Source of the DNA: Leptodontidium sp. MPI-SDFR-AT-0119
Taxonomy: Eukaryota; Ascomycota; Leotiomycetes; Helotiales; Leptodontidiaceae
Reading direction: 5' to 3'
Length of the DNA: 64,000 nt
NCBI GenBank assembly: GCA_020726505.1
Contig: JAHLEZ010000002.1
Span: 1,674,001 to 1,738,000, forward strand
Below are positions 45,032 to 56,900 of the stretch, piece after piece. How positions within the stretch are numbered: the stretch's first letter is position 1; every line of letters starts with the position of its first letter. A program made the position numbers and the translations under genes. The notes beneath the pieces were generated by a model. It saw only the letters and a program-made list of their open reading frames with translations. It ran no database searches and was not told the DNA's origin.

Positions 45032-47189
45032 TTATGTTGGCAGTGCCAAACCTAGGCAAGTAGTGCTCTTCAAGAGCCATTCAGTAAGAGGGCTTGTGTT
45101 AACGATATCATTCACAGTGTAGATCATTTCCAGACTATGCAGGATACCTAAGTATTGGGACGAGCTCCGAATGTCTTTAGCCAACCAATGCCGATGATAA
45201 ACGGCATTCTTGAGCCAGGAAACATCTGGCTGGGCGCTTTCGTTCCTGAGCGAATCGAATATCGACGAGACGGCAGCGAAGAGCTGGAGCGCTGCTTGGA
45301 TATAGTGATTTGCGGCTCTAATGCGATCGCGTGTGGCACCCAGTTTTCTCATATGGCGAAAAAACCGTCTCCTTGACCTGACCCTGAATGCAAAGAGTAC
45401 GGAAGATGGGTAGCCACCATGACTTGTCGCTTCGTAGAGTATTCTTGCCGATTAGAATGGTCGATGATTCGGTTAGATGATCATGTAAGCCTCCCTCGAA
45501 AATTTGCAGAGTCTTGCAATAGCATTTTGTTTTCTTCGCAATAACGATGAGCGTGGGTGTGGGATTCCATTCCTTGGGCGTCATCCACAGCTGAAAAGGA
45601 GGCGCGCAAACACGTGAATGTGGCGCAAATCAGCTTACACTGCACCAAGAATTAACCCACGGAACAAATCAAGGATTTTTGACTTGCCGTACGTATGCGC
45701 TGCCATCGTATCTCTCGATGAGTTCAAAGGAGATTGTTTCGATGTCGAAGAGACGAGGCAGTGGGCTTTGCTTCCAATCACGCCCTTGAAATAATCGAGA
45801 AACTTCGGACTTGAGATGCTGTGCTTGTATTATTTCTAGGCATGAGACATCTTTCTTCACATCGTCGTGGTTGAGAAGAACATTGAAGCCCATGTCTTTG
45901 AGGCAGATTTGTACTGACTGCTGACTTACGATTTTACCTTTTTCCGGAGAATTCTGCATTTCCAGCATGCCCCTCCTTGATCTTTCACTGCTCTGGACTC
46001 CACATTGGCGAGGTCGTCAACAAGTCTTCGTCTTCCAGGCTTTGTAGCGTATCGAGGCAAAGGTGCGGACTCGAAGATGAAGTTGATTTCTGATAGACAT
46101 GACGCAGCTACTGGGGTTTTCGGGGGAGTACAAAAGTCGAGATCTGGAATGCTCGGGTGGCATTGATCCAACGAATCCTGTTGCTGTTGGTGCATATGAG
46201 ATAAGTCTGCCCTGGCAAAGTCATTTGAAAAGTCAAGGTGGGCAAATGTAAATTCGGCTGGAAGTGCAAATGCCATTGGAGGGGGCTCTCCGCAAGAAGT
46301 GTCCTTCAATGGTGGGGATGCCGGTGTGCGTCCAAGTTCGTGACGGTCAACAAACCCCAACTCATATTCAAAGTCCATCAGCGGCGGTTATATGGTATCC
46401 TCCTTACGTGTGCAATGATGCTCCTGGTCCATTCGAACCTCCTCGCTTCCAGCATCTCGAGCATCATCGATTATGGATGGCGGATTCTGTGCACCAGACG
46501 TTGTCGAGACAGATATATTGTAAGTTGTGTCCAGCGTTTGCGAAACGTGAACTGGACCAGTATTCGTGGGACAGAAATGATTAGGTCTAGATACCCGCAC
46601 TCGAGCAAGTTGCATAGAGAACTCATATTCTAAGCCAAGAATTCTGGCGATGGCGTGAAGTGTATCCTGGATGAAATAGTCAGGGTCGGGAAAATAAACT
46701 CCAGTCTTGCTTTGTCTTGTTGGAATATGACGAGTTGGGTGTAAAGGGATAGAACTGTCGGGTCGTTCATGTCTGTGGGAGAAGTGTCAGCCGTTTGTCG
46801 AAAATCACATACTGTTATGAAACAAGACGATCTTCGGGTTTGAACATTGCTACCTAGTTGCTGATGCGAAAGCTTCGCAGCACTCGTTTTCACATGAGGG
46901 AGAACAGCATCCAGGATGTTCTGGACACCAAAGGGAGCTGGCTGATTCCATTGCTGGCTGGCAGCGACTAAGGCCTCATTTTCAATCTGCTGGACACTTG
47001 GCGTATCCAAGGTCGCAGGTGACTCCGAAAAGAGGAAGTTGAGATCATTCCCGAAATCCTGGTCAAACGAAGCGAAACAAAGAACGCTTCATCACCTGGG
47101 ACCTTCATAGCGAGCTGTGCTGAGGCTTCTGGAGAGACTTTGAAGGACGAAGCAGCTGGCACACCGTCGTGATCATTACCTGGAGGCAT
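45032..47189 (-). pseudogene. Zn-cluster regulator-like gene, incomplete Cys set, model unresolved
   Basis: A series of minus-strand frames carries protein-like sequence. From 47189 the start is MPPGNDHDGVPAASSF, then segments with SVQQIENEALVAASQQWNQP and YTQLVIFQQDKARL. At 46378-45926 a Ser/Pro-rich stretch ends GGACWKCRILRKK. That is the first half of a Zn(II)2Cys6 binuclear cluster (Cys-x2-Cys, basic), but the third Cys, expected right after RKK, is Val and the frame stops soon after. Downstream frames (45968-45669, 45584-45318, 45352-45032) contain helical segments such as SWWLPIFRTLCIQ and YIQAALQLFAAVSSIF, but switch frame. It may be a decayed regulator, or a gene whose introns I could not resolve. 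DNA binding by a complete cluster is not supported. Confidence 0.4.
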
Positions 47190-48113
47190 TGGTGTTGGTA
47201 AGGTAGGTCAAGGCAGTAGTTCTACCTAGGCTCAAAGCCTGACACTGTTGACCAACAAGGCTGTAGGCACAATTCGTGTAGGTTATCGTTCTTTTTCATG
47301 AACGTCTCAATGTAAGACCATTTCATAATAAGTAATGTGTTGAGAGATGTCTGAAGCTACTGTAGTAGATATACCATATTTTACGACGCCTGAGCTGGAC
47401 AGCTGCGGTCGATTACTAGCAGGCGGCCCGCCTACAATAGGCTTAGCGCGAGCGGTCCCACGTGCCCAGATGTTGATGAATCGACACGTGACGAGGTAGG
47501 TGAGCGTGCTCTCGCGTTCAAGCACCGCACTCTTAATTGACGATTTTGGGAAGTGTAACTAAGACACAGACGACAAGGTATAAAGTTCACCAGCGCTAAG
47601 ACAGAAATGGCGTTGGATCATTCGTTGTGTAAGTGGGGACTAGGGAAGGAAAGGAGAGAGAGGCGGTCAAAATAAAGATACCGGAAGAAGCGAAAGGGAA
47701 CTCGAGATGGCGCGAGGTAGGGTAAGCAAGTTAATACAGTATTTCAGCATGACGAAAGATGAAAGAAATAGGGGGTTCGAATTTGAGAATCGAAGTTAGA
47801 ATGAGTTAACGTGAAGATTAAAAATTGATAATTGGATGTTGGAAAGAAAAGCCTTTCTGATTTTGGATCGAATTGGTCTAGAAGTATATATACGAATTAA
47901 TAACAATGTATCCCTTCTTCCTGTTTGTCTTTCTTTCTCGGTGCGCATTGTGTTTCTCTGGTATAACCGTTCATTCCCAAAAAGCATGCAAGCCAAGTTC
48001 AACCCCAAGCTCCTTCTAACCATGAAAAAACACTCCATACAACGCGCTCGCTCATACAAAAACATCAAAGGATTAAAAACTCCGCTAAAGCAAACAATCA
48101 AGCGGGTAACAGT
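47190..48113. other. Intergenic region
   Basis: About 0.9 kb between the regulator-like gene start and the 3' end of the nitrate transporter gene (both minus strand). No recognised coding feature; the promoter of the regulator-like gene and the transporter 3' UTR are expected here. Confidence 0.5.
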
Positions 48114-49718
48114 TTACTGTCCACCAATCTGGTGTTTAGGAACCGGTCTGATCCAAGAAACACCAACATTGACACCAATGGAAATAGCTCCAATGATCCA
48201 GATGACCTTACTGTAATTCTTGCCATTGTAGCGGAAGATGATGGCGAATATGATACCACCGAGGTTACCAGTTGCGCCGATTATACCACTGAGGATACCA
48301 TTGGCGAAGGGATGGACGTGAGGCACGACGGCGAAGTTGGCGCCGTTCGCGGCATCCATGAAGACGGCGAGGCCGGCGATGAGTCCGAACATGGTGGCTT
48401 CGTGGTGCGGGTTGAGGAGACCGATGGCGAGTTCGAAACAACCCATCGTCACGCCGCAGAAGACGATCCACATCTTCTTGCCCCAGACCGAGCCGGTGTA
48501 TTTGTAGATGATGTCTGCGACGACGCCGCCGAGTGGGCGGAAGAAGACGTTCAGGAGCCCGAACATGGCTGCCCAGCGGCCGGAGCCGGTTTGTCCAAGG
48601 TGGGGGAAGTTCTTGAGGTAGTATGAGCCGATGATGGAGTTGATTGCAAGTTCACCGCCTGGTATTGTGTTAGTTTGGATGTGTGGAGGAAAGGGGAAGG
48701 GGACTTACCGAATGAGCATGCGTATGGGAGAGCCAGTGCAAGGGTTTGAAGAGAGCACAGGACAGAGAGACCTTCTTTCAAGGTAGGTGCGACGATAACC
48801 TCACCCTCGGCGCGATCGACAGCAGTGCGGGTGTTGACAGCTTCAGGATCGGTCTTGTGGCCATCAGTCTTGGTGGTGGTAGCATCTGCCGACTTCTCCA
48901 TGATGGAGTTGTGAGATGATGATGTGACGACAATGCCATCGAGCATCTGGTGTCTGTTCTCCCATTTTCCAGCTGGGCAATCCTCGCCTGTGAAGAGAAT
49001 ACCCATGGCGATGGCGGTGATGATGATGAATGGCACGATGAAAGCAACTCTCCATGCGACGTGAGGAGTGAGGCCTTGATCCTTGACAAGCGAGTCGAAG
49101 ATGGCGGGCATGACGAAGTAGGTGATTCCACCACCGGAGTTACCCCAACCACCAGCTAAAGCATTCGATGTACCGACGACGTTCTTGTCGAAGAATCCAG
49201 TAGACCAGACTTGACAAGGGACGAATGAAGCGCCGAGAACACCGATGAAGAAGCGTAGAACGATGATGCCAGTTGGGGATGTCACGAGACCGGCCATGGC
49301 TGTTGGAATGGCTCCTGCGAGCAAGCACCCGACAAAGACGTAACGAGGACCAAAGCGATCACAGAGAGGACCAGCAATGAGACGGATGACGAGTGTACCG
49401 GTAAGACCCATGATGTTGGAGTTGGCGTATTCATTCTGGCTCATGTGGAGATCTTTGCGGATAGTGAGGGTGAGTAGCGGTGGGAAGGCATACCTGTTGA
49501 GTGTTAGATTTGATCGTGGTAATCACTTCTCAGAGCAAAGTTCTGAATGTAAACAAGGAGACATACCATGACAGAAAAGCCACGAGGAATCCGGACCAGG
49601 AGAAGAAGAACGTGCGACCATATTTGTTGATCGGGTTCAACACGGGAATGGATCGCGCCTTTCCATTCAAAGGGTTGACTTCAGGAGCCACCCAGAGATG
49701 AGAGATCTTGAAAGGCAT
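48114..49718 (-). CDS. High-affinity nitrate transporter (NNP family MFS)
   Basis: Three exons (49718-49567, 49493-48709, 48658-48114) join in phase to 493 residues, the usual length for fungal NrtA/CrnA proteins. Both nitrate signatures are present: [10 protein letters not shown] at 164-173 in helix 5, and [10 protein letters not shown] with [12 protein letters not shown] in helix 11. The substrate-binding Arg in helix 2 (TLVIRLIAG, Arg88) and its partner Arg in helix 8 (NVFFRPLGG) are both there. A long hydrophilic central loop (about 220-280) is typical of fungal members. The protein imports nitrate with protons across the plasma membrane. Neither nitrate nor nitrite reductase is in this window. 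The upstream region carries NirA- and GATA-type sites, consistent with nitrate induction and nitrogen repression. The start MPFKISHLW and the TATA box about 240 bp upstream support the model. Confidence 0.95.
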
Positions 49719-49960
49719 GGTGAGTGAGAGTTGTCGTTGATGCGACAAGAGTGAGAGCAGTGGTGATGATAAAATTCTCAGATGAGGTGAGGCTGAAGAT
49801 GGGATGAAGAATTGGCGAGAGCGAGCCCAGACGGGGAATTCCCAGCCGATGTGAAGCGAAGCGAGTCAAGTCGAGTCGAGCAAGCGAGGACCGAGAGTGC
49901 GAGTGAGTGAGTTGAACTGACTTGTTGAAAGAGAAAACAACAACGAGAACAACCTTCCCA

Positions 49961-49966
49961 TATATA
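49961..49966 (-). promoter_or_regulatory. TATA box of nitrate transporter gene
   Basis: TATATA lies about 240 bp upstream of the ATG in an otherwise GC-mixed promoter. Function is inferred from position. Confidence 0.5.
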
Positions 49967-50091
49967 GATCTACAATCGATACACAGTGCGGGGAGCTATT
50001 CAATGCATCAATGAAGGGTGCAGACGATCTCCTTGGACCCCTCGCATCAGCCCAACCCAGCCAGCAGCGTAGCAACAATCCCTTATCTCTC

Positions 50092-50098
50092 ACGGTTC
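50092..50098 (-). promoter_or_regulatory. GATA-factor (AreA-type) site
   Basis: CTTATCT on the plus strand is AGATAAG on the coding strand, about 375 bp upstream of the transporter ATG. Further AGATAAG/GATAAG sites are at 50637-50643, 50922-50927, 50989-50995 and 51112-51117. AreA/NIT2-type GATA factors activate nitrogen-source genes. Confidence 0.5.
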
Positions 50099-50126
50099 TT
50101 GGACAGACAGGAAGCGATGTTTCCTT

Positions 50127-50134
50127 CTCCGTGG
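50127..50134 (+). promoter_or_regulatory. NirA-type site CTCCGTGG
   Basis: This matches the CTCCGHGG consensus recognised by the nitrate-specific regulator NirA in Aspergillus. It lies about 410 bp upstream of the transporter start and 29 bp from a GATA site, the spacing style seen in nitrate-inducible promoters. Confidence 0.55.
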
Positions 50135-50313
50135 ACTAAGTGGCTGACACTAAATAACTGAGGTATCTGGCGGCTTGTCAGATTTCCCGGGTCCACAGCT
50201 ATCCTAGCCACTGTATCTCGGTACCGGTACTCACTGGAGCAGCGCGGGATGATATTTGCCAGCCTGCAGCCCACTCAGTATAAAGAGAAGACAAAGCCCC
50301 AATCAATCCAGGT

Positions 50314-50321
50314 CCACGGAG
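50314..50321 (-). promoter_or_regulatory. Second NirA-type site
   Basis: CCACGGAG on the plus strand reads CTCCGTGG on the coding strand, about 600 bp upstream of the transporter ATG. Additional CTCCGCGG matches occur further away at 51571-51578 and 52108-52115. Confidence 0.5.
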
Positions 50322-52259
50322 ATCTAGATACTGGGGGTCTAGATGCTGGGGAAGCGTGGACCTGTCCGTATTCAGCACCACAGATATGGGATTGTGTTTC
50401 TGTATGGTAGGAACAACCCGCACCCAGATCCTCGGATTAGGGGTCTGGGCGTTTCAATAGGCTGGTTGGAAGACAATGGAAAGCCGCAAAATGGATGGAG
50501 ATGAAATGTGCATGAAGGTAGAGATAGGAGTTCCTTGTTCCTGTCCTCAACCACGGTGAGCCTGTATGAGTGAGGACGGAGGCATCTCAGCCCAGCCAGG
50601 CGAGTCCGCCACGGTCTCAGTCCAACCCACGCCCAGAGATAAGGCAGGTTGGTGAGGTTGGCCTGTTGTCTCGGTCCTTGGGTGAGGTGACATGATCCAA
50701 GCCCCCAAGGAACGGGAGGCTTGCTTAGACGTGGGCCTGCAAGACTTATTCTTGTGCAAGGACAAGAAGAACAGGCGTGCAAGCCCACAAGGCAAGGCAG
50801 GGAGTGGGAATGGAAGAGGGAAAAGCGGAACTTGGCGCTTGGCGATGTTTATATCGCTTTGGCTGGTCGTTGCGTTGCGCGGAGAAAGGGCGGAGATGTC
50901 AGATTCGCGACCACGTGCGCTGATAAGAGATAGGGGTGGGTTTGGGGCTTAAGTATTGAGTGATTCCCGCGGATCTTTAAGACTGAAGAGATAAGGAATC
51001 TGGTAGAGTTGAGAAAATATGGATATGCGTTGGGTGAGAGGGGCCGAGGAGAAGGAGGAGCTGGAGAGGGCCATCAGGTAGATTGGCGGGTGGAGGGACG
51101 ATGTTGGTGTTGATAAGGGTATGTGTTTGGTATTTTGAATTTCGACATGGACCAAATTAAACAATTGGTCTATTTGGAGCTTCTGGAAAGTCAGTTTTAG
51201 ATATTTAATTCAACTGTGGCTTTCAGGAGTTCGAAAATTGCAATTTCAAGTGTGTTCACGTGATGTGAATGAATGTGACCTCATGTCTGAATCAATAGAA
51301 TTTGATGAAAGTTGACTCGCTAAGCTAGTGCCTTTCTACTTAGGTATAGAACAGAAACTTCCGAGCTCTACGAGTAGGCTACAAAATAACCTCACGAATT
51401 TCCACCTTGGATCTATCAAATCTCTGAAGTGTAGTAACACACTTTTGAACCCTCGAAAATCAAGACTTAAGCTCCCCATCTCACATCTCAACGATGTTAG
51501 GCATCAACATCTCGCCCCTCTGAACAACTAAGGCAGAGCAATCTCCTCTTCCTCACTCCGCTGTTTGAATCTCCGCGGACGAATACACACTCTCACTATC
51601 ACATTCATCCACCTCCATGCATGTCCCGAGCTGAGAAATTTCTCTGCATGGCTTCTTGGAAAGAGATGGGACGTCTAAGGCTAATTTTGCATAGAAATAT
51701 GGATCAAGACTGGAATCTACCTCAAATTTTTGAGGAATTGTTGTGTCTACCTACCATATCTTATGACACTAACCCGTCCACCTCCACCACAGCGCATCAC
51801 AGAGCAGACAGAACTTTTCCATCGATTTCTTGGAGATATATAGGACTTGAACATTTCTCAAGCTGAGTTGTAGATGATGAGGAATAGAAACCTATTGAAG
51901 AGAAGATATGAGTATTTGACTTCTACTGTTCTATCAACGGAAAGTCAGAAATGATAAGCGTGGGTGTGTCTTTGTTGCCCGCTCGAACGGCCTTCCCCAG
52001 GCCTGTAGGGCCTTACTACCCAGCACTCACTCAATCCATATTGGGTAGCTAATCACCCCACACCTATTGCACTTGATATATGATTCGTTTCGTACTGTAA
52101 TTAAAGTCTCCGCGGGCTGCTATTCAGGTCAGGTATTTCCACGGCTCATCATATCTCCCGTCATATCATCCAGAGACCTGCGCTGGGCTGGGTTGGGCTG
52201 ACCTCACACCACAACCACCCACCACCCAAAGCTCTCGAAACCCCATAGTTCGTCTACCA

Positions 52260-53881
52260 TCAAGCTTTCCCAAAGAAAACTGGATTAACCCTCAGTTTCG
52301 CGAGGATGAGAACCAACATCCCGAGTAACATAGCCGAGCCAGAGAAGAGCGAGAGGCCGAGATATTGCCACTTGGAGAGGAGTTGGCCGTTGATCGGTGA
52401 GCCTATTAGACCGCTTCGATACTTGTTAATAGGTTTCGCTAAATCATTGAGGCAAGGGGCAACTAACGCGATAGATATAACGCTCATTGTGAAACCCATC
52501 ACCACACCATATTGATGCGGCTTGGCGATTTGAGAAGCGCATGCACCTTGAAGCCCGATGACGGCCTTTCGATAATATAACATGATTAGTAACGTTCGAG
52601 CTCAAAACAGCAAGAGGGAAAGAGCCTCGAGGAGCAGGGGGAAGAGAGAAGAATACATATACATACCCCCGACACAAACCCATACGCTAAACTCAACACC
52701 ACGATCCCGCCAATGCTTGTCGCTTCCGTCCAACACATACAAACTACGCCAGACAGTCCGGCACTGACAACCATGATGTTATACGCACCGATTCGATCAG
52801 CCCACAGACCGGGTAAGATCCGCCCGAACAACGAGGCGGCGTTGATGATGGATACCATGTAGAACCCCATGTTAGCATCGAGACCTAGACTGATGGTCCA
52901 GGATGTGATGTAGAAGAAAGGGCTGAAGAGACCGAGATAGACCAGGAAGAGACCAGCCGCCAGGAGCAGGAGAATTGGATTCTTGATGATGTAGATATCA
53001 GGTTTGGGCTTAGGCTGTTTACTTATGCTTATATTCGCGTTTATGGGTGTCGATGAGGGCGGTGCGATGGGCATCGGCACGCGAACCGTCAAGATGGCGA
53101 ACCCGAGGAGAGGAACCATCATGAATGCGGATATACGAACACCCCACCCGAAACCGACTGAGTCGAAGAAATTCTGCAGTGCAATTGGCCAGATTACACC
53201 GCCCATTGATGAACCCGACACGACGATCCCCATGGCGAGACCGCGGTGGTGGGTGAAGTATTGGGGGATTACTGCGATGGAGGGGAGGAATACAAAGGCG
53301 AGACCGAGACCAAGGAGGAGGCCTTGCGCGAGGAAGAATTGGTAGTAGTCTTTGCAGAGGGAGGTCATAAAGAGGGCGAATACAATTGTGAGGGAGCCGG
53401 ATGCGAGGAGGATCTGTTTTCGTACAGTCAGTTATGTTGATGTGATATCTAGGTGAGAGGAGGAAGGGTTGGTTGGGTTCTCACCCGAGGGCCGTGTTTG
53501 TCATTCAGATACCCTACGATGATCGTTGTGCCGAACATGCAGAAGACATTGAATGAGCCGAGCCATGATATATCGGATGCCGATTTATGGGCGAGGATGT
53601 GAGAGGAGTAGTATTCTTGGAAGATGCCGAAGGCGTTGACGAAGCCGACAGAGCAGAAAAGGGCGAGGAAAGAGCCGATAAGCACGAGTATTGAGCGGAG
53701 ACTGGTGGATGGGAAATCAGTGATGTAAATCTTGTAAGTGCTGGAGTACTTACTTGAATTCTGAGAGAAGTATTTCCGGTTCTTCTGGTTGTGATTGGTC
53801 GGAGGCGAGCTTTTCTTCATCGCGAGATATGTCTGAGTCTGTAAGGATTGGATCCGGTAGGGAGTGATCTTTGCCGGACAT
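52260..53881 (-). CDS. Monocarboxylate-transporter-type MFS protein
   Basis: Four exons (53881-53754, 53701-53485, 53413-52667, 52565-52260) join in phase to 465 residues. An acidic cytosolic N-terminus of about 40 residues precedes 12 hydrophobic segments. Family hallmarks are the first helix with FVNAFGIFQEYY, the loop NDKHGPR, helix 5 SGSSMGGVIWPI and the second-half loop ASLFGRILPGLWADRIG. This is the fungal MCT-like group (yeast Mch/Esbp6 type, riboflavin or carboxylate permease relatives). It probably carries an organic acid or related small molecule across the plasma membrane or an internal membrane; the substrate is unknown. It is divergent from a Zn(II)2Cys6 regulator over a 448-bp shared promoter, suggesting that the regulator controls it. 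Confidence 0.92.
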
Positions 53882-54329
53882 AATGAATTGATAGTACATT
53901 CAAAGTGATTCGGAATGAATGACTGATCAAATGCACCGTAATGAAACCTTATGGTGCTTTAAGAAGCGAGGCAGTATATATACACATGCATCACGATCGC
54001 GAGGACCGAAAGGCCGAGTCAGCCATGGCAATCCCTACCTATGACAAAGAAACCATCCAATTCGAGATTCCTGTCCTCCCGTCTTGGATATTACACACAA
54101 GGAGCTGATAAATACCATGTTATTCTCTCAAAGGTGCATCAAAACACACGAAGCGACCAATGAAAAGGGGTTGTCTACCCACCACATGAAAAGCGGGGCG
54201 GATTCTCCGTGGACGATCCGGATCATCCGCCGCCAAGGATCTCACCATGGACGACGTACAGTACAATCTCCACAACTCAACTCAACTCGCCATCGATATT
54301 TCCATCATCTGCATAGCCAGGCTGTCATC
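53882..54329. promoter_or_regulatory. Shared divergent promoter, MFS transporter / Zn(II)2Cys6 regulator
   Basis: The 448-bp gap separates two divergent start codons. It contains an AT-rich TATATATA segment near 53975-53982 on the transporter side and two CGG-N5-CCG inverted repeats on the regulator side. Zn(II)2Cys6 dimers often bind CGG triplets, so autoregulation plus control of the transporter is a reasonable inference. Confidence 0.6.
54199..54229. promoter_or_regulatory. Twin CGG-N5-CCG sites, 20 bp apart
   Basis: CGG-ATTCT-CCG is at 54199-54209 and CGG-ATCAT-CCG is at 54219-54229, start-to-start 20 bp (about two helical turns, same face). The second overlaps the palindrome GATCCGGATC (54215-54224), and the first overlaps a CTCCGTGG octamer (54205-54212). 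Confidence 0.55.
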
Positions 54330-56900
54330 ATGAAGCACTCCGCATCGCCTGATCTGGAGAGTGGGCGCGAGAAGGCTTTTCGACGACAGGATCCTGTGTC
54401 TTGCCTGTTTTGCCGAAGGAAGAAATTGAAGTGCGATAGAGGAGCGCCGTGTTCGAATTGTAAAGCGAGGAAATTGACCTGTTCGTCGGCTATTGGTATG
54501 CTCTCATACACTTGAAGGGGTGTAAAGTGTGATGCTAATTCTGATCGTGGTAGATGGGAGTTCTATTCAAAGTCGACCCTCGGCTGATCAACCTTCCCCT
54601 GGCGCGAGGTATGTTTTGATTCTGGGAACTTTCAGAGTTGCATGTTGATTTGTGATATTCTAGTCAGAATATCGATGAATTGAATGCAAGAGTGCGGAGA
54701 CTCGAGGAGTTGTTAACGAGGAAAAACTCTTTTGATCTCTCGGCCTCCCAACCCAAGTCCCAACCAACATCCGCATGTCAGTTCCCTACCCTTTACTCCA
54801 AGATTTTCAAGTGTTGGCAAACCTCAGTCTTTCATTTAACTCTAATATAATGCAGTAGCATATAGCAAGAGAGAAGGACCATCAGACGACATCGAGCTCA
54901 CAAGAGCAGTCTCCTGGATAGAAACCGATGCCTTCGAGCACACCCCTTCCACCGCAGATGTAAATATACCCATTCCATGATTTTCTGGCCAGACTAATAA
55001 ATACAGGAAATATCAACTTTAGATGTCAAAGTAACGGAAAGTTTTGGCTCTTTTGTCTTCTCCTTGACCCGACCAAGGATGGCATCGAAATTCAAGCAGA
55101 ATATAGCAACATTGCTACCTACACGTAGTCAGGGCGAAGTAATTCTCGAATACTACCTCGAATACGTCGACTGGATATACCACGTAATACATGCGCCAAC
55201 TGTCAGGGAAAGGTTCGACTCGTTGTACACCAATATCGAGATGGGTTTGCCGCCCAATTATGCCCACCTGGCTCTCATTTCGACCCTCTTTGCACTTAGC
55301 GCCTATTTCTCCACAGCGACATCAGGACTCTACTTCAAACCATCTGAATCGATGATTTACTCGCGCCGATGGACACTCCTCGCTCAAGAAGCTCTGTCAG
55401 CGACCAACTGTCTCGCCGAACCGAGTATCGAAACCCTTCAGAGTCTCATCCTGATATCGCAGCACATGATGGCGAACATCGGCGCTATTGCAATGCTCAG
55501 AACACTGTCCACAACTATCATGCATACTGCTAGGACGATGTCATTGCATACTTTGGACACTGCTAGAAATAAGAGACTGCGGGAGAACACGACCGTGGAT
55601 TATGTGGACCTCGAAGTGAAGAGGAGGATATGGTGGCATATCGTTTCCACAGACTGGTATTTTGACCCCTTCTGGATAAAATATATCTAAGTACTGATTT
55701 TACCATTTCAGGCTTCTCTCTTTCATGAGCGGCGCCCAATGCGGAACTTACATGATCCACCCCAAACAGATGAACGTCGACTATCCCAGCAATGTAGACG
55801 ATGACCACATCATCCCCCTTGGTCCAGCATCTTACGCTCAACCTCCCTCAGTCCCCACCGAAATGACCTACCACATCTTCCGTCTTCGCTTCTCAGCCGT
55901 CTTTCGCGAAATGGTTGACGCGGCCTGGGAAACCGGCTCAGACATGGACGACCTACCCTACGAAATCGTCCTAGAACTCGACAAGAAACTCAGCGCGATT
56001 GCAGCTGATTTCGACAACTCCTACTCGGCACTCACGAAGAACGTGCCGAATAACGCACGGCCAGGTACCCCTCGCGTGGATGGTAAAATCCCTGATGCGA
56101 AGAGAATGCGGCTTATTCGGCAGAGGAACCTGGCACAATTCGGGATGCACACACGACTCGCGCGGCTCCATCGTCCATATCTTGTTCGCGGAGCGCAAGA
56201 TCCACGGTACTCATACAGCAGGATGGTGTGCTTGCGCTCCGCACGCACTGTGATAGAGCTTGGGAAGATGATGGCAGAGTCCAGCAAAGAGATATCGTAT
56301 ATCAAGATGTGGTTTGTGAATCATCATGTTTTTGTGTCAACTGTGATCCTGGTTATGGATTACTGTTTCAATCGTGAGGAGCCGAGGGCCAGGGAGAGGA
56401 GAGAGGAGATCCTGGAGTGTTTTAGGCTGTTAGAGGGGAGCAGGGACGAAAGTACTATTGCGTCAAGGGGGTTGGCTAAGTTGAAGAGCATGTTAGGGGA
56501 GAAGAGTGGGGAGGCGAGGGGGATGGGGAGAGAGGGTGTTGATAATGCTTCTCGACAACGACCACCGCCACCACCAACACCTGCGGTTTCTAACTCTCAA
56601 CAACAATCACAGCCATACCATCCAACCTCATCATCCAGCACCAGTTCAAATTTCAACATCCTGCAGCCACCACCAGAACAACTCCAATTCCCCACTGCCC
56701 CCACTTACCAAACAACACCCTACACAGACATCGACGACTTCAGCACCGCCAGCAACCCTGGCATATCGCATACTGGTCTACAGAATGCGTGGTCGGAATT
56801 TGACTCTCTGTCCTTTGACAATATCAATTTTGATGTTGATCTAGATGCTAGTCAATTCGAAGTTTTGTTCCAGGGTATTGATGCCACAGCTTACAGCTAA
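54330..56900 (+). CDS. Zn(II)2Cys6 transcription factor with fungal-specific regulatory domain
   Basis: Six exons (54330-54495, 54554-54608, 54664-54776, 54856-54959, 55007-55656, 55712-56900) join in phase to 758 residues. The binuclear zinc cluster has Cys25, 28, 35, 41, 44 and 51 in the exact C-x2-C-x6-C-x5-C-x2-C-x6-C pattern, with the basic RRKKLK segment. A short coiled coil (DELNARVRRLEELL, about 80-95) gives dimerisation. The middle homology region spans about 150-560 and includes the family motifs EYVDWIYHVIHAPT and KRRIWWHIVSTDW. The C-terminal 170 residues are Pro/Gln/Ser-rich, then acidic and aromatic (FDSLSFDNINFDVDLDASQF), probably the activation domain. Nuclear. It is likely to regulate the divergently transcribed transporter and perhaps itself. 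Confidence 0.94.

Larger units (their letters stand above)
49719..52259. promoter_or_regulatory. Long upstream region of nitrate transporter gene
   Basis: About 2.5 kb has no supported gene. It lies 5' of the nitrate transporter and 3' of the next minus-strand MFS gene. It contains a TATATA at 49961-49966, NirA-type octamers and at least five AGATAAG/GATAAG motifs (listed separately). Open frames such as 50372-50788 and 50692-50952 lack recognisable domains. Confidence 0.55.

Noticed and set aside
48132..48626. Plus-strand 164-codon ORF opposite the nitrate transporter
   Set aside because: Antisense shadow of a high-bias membrane protein gene.
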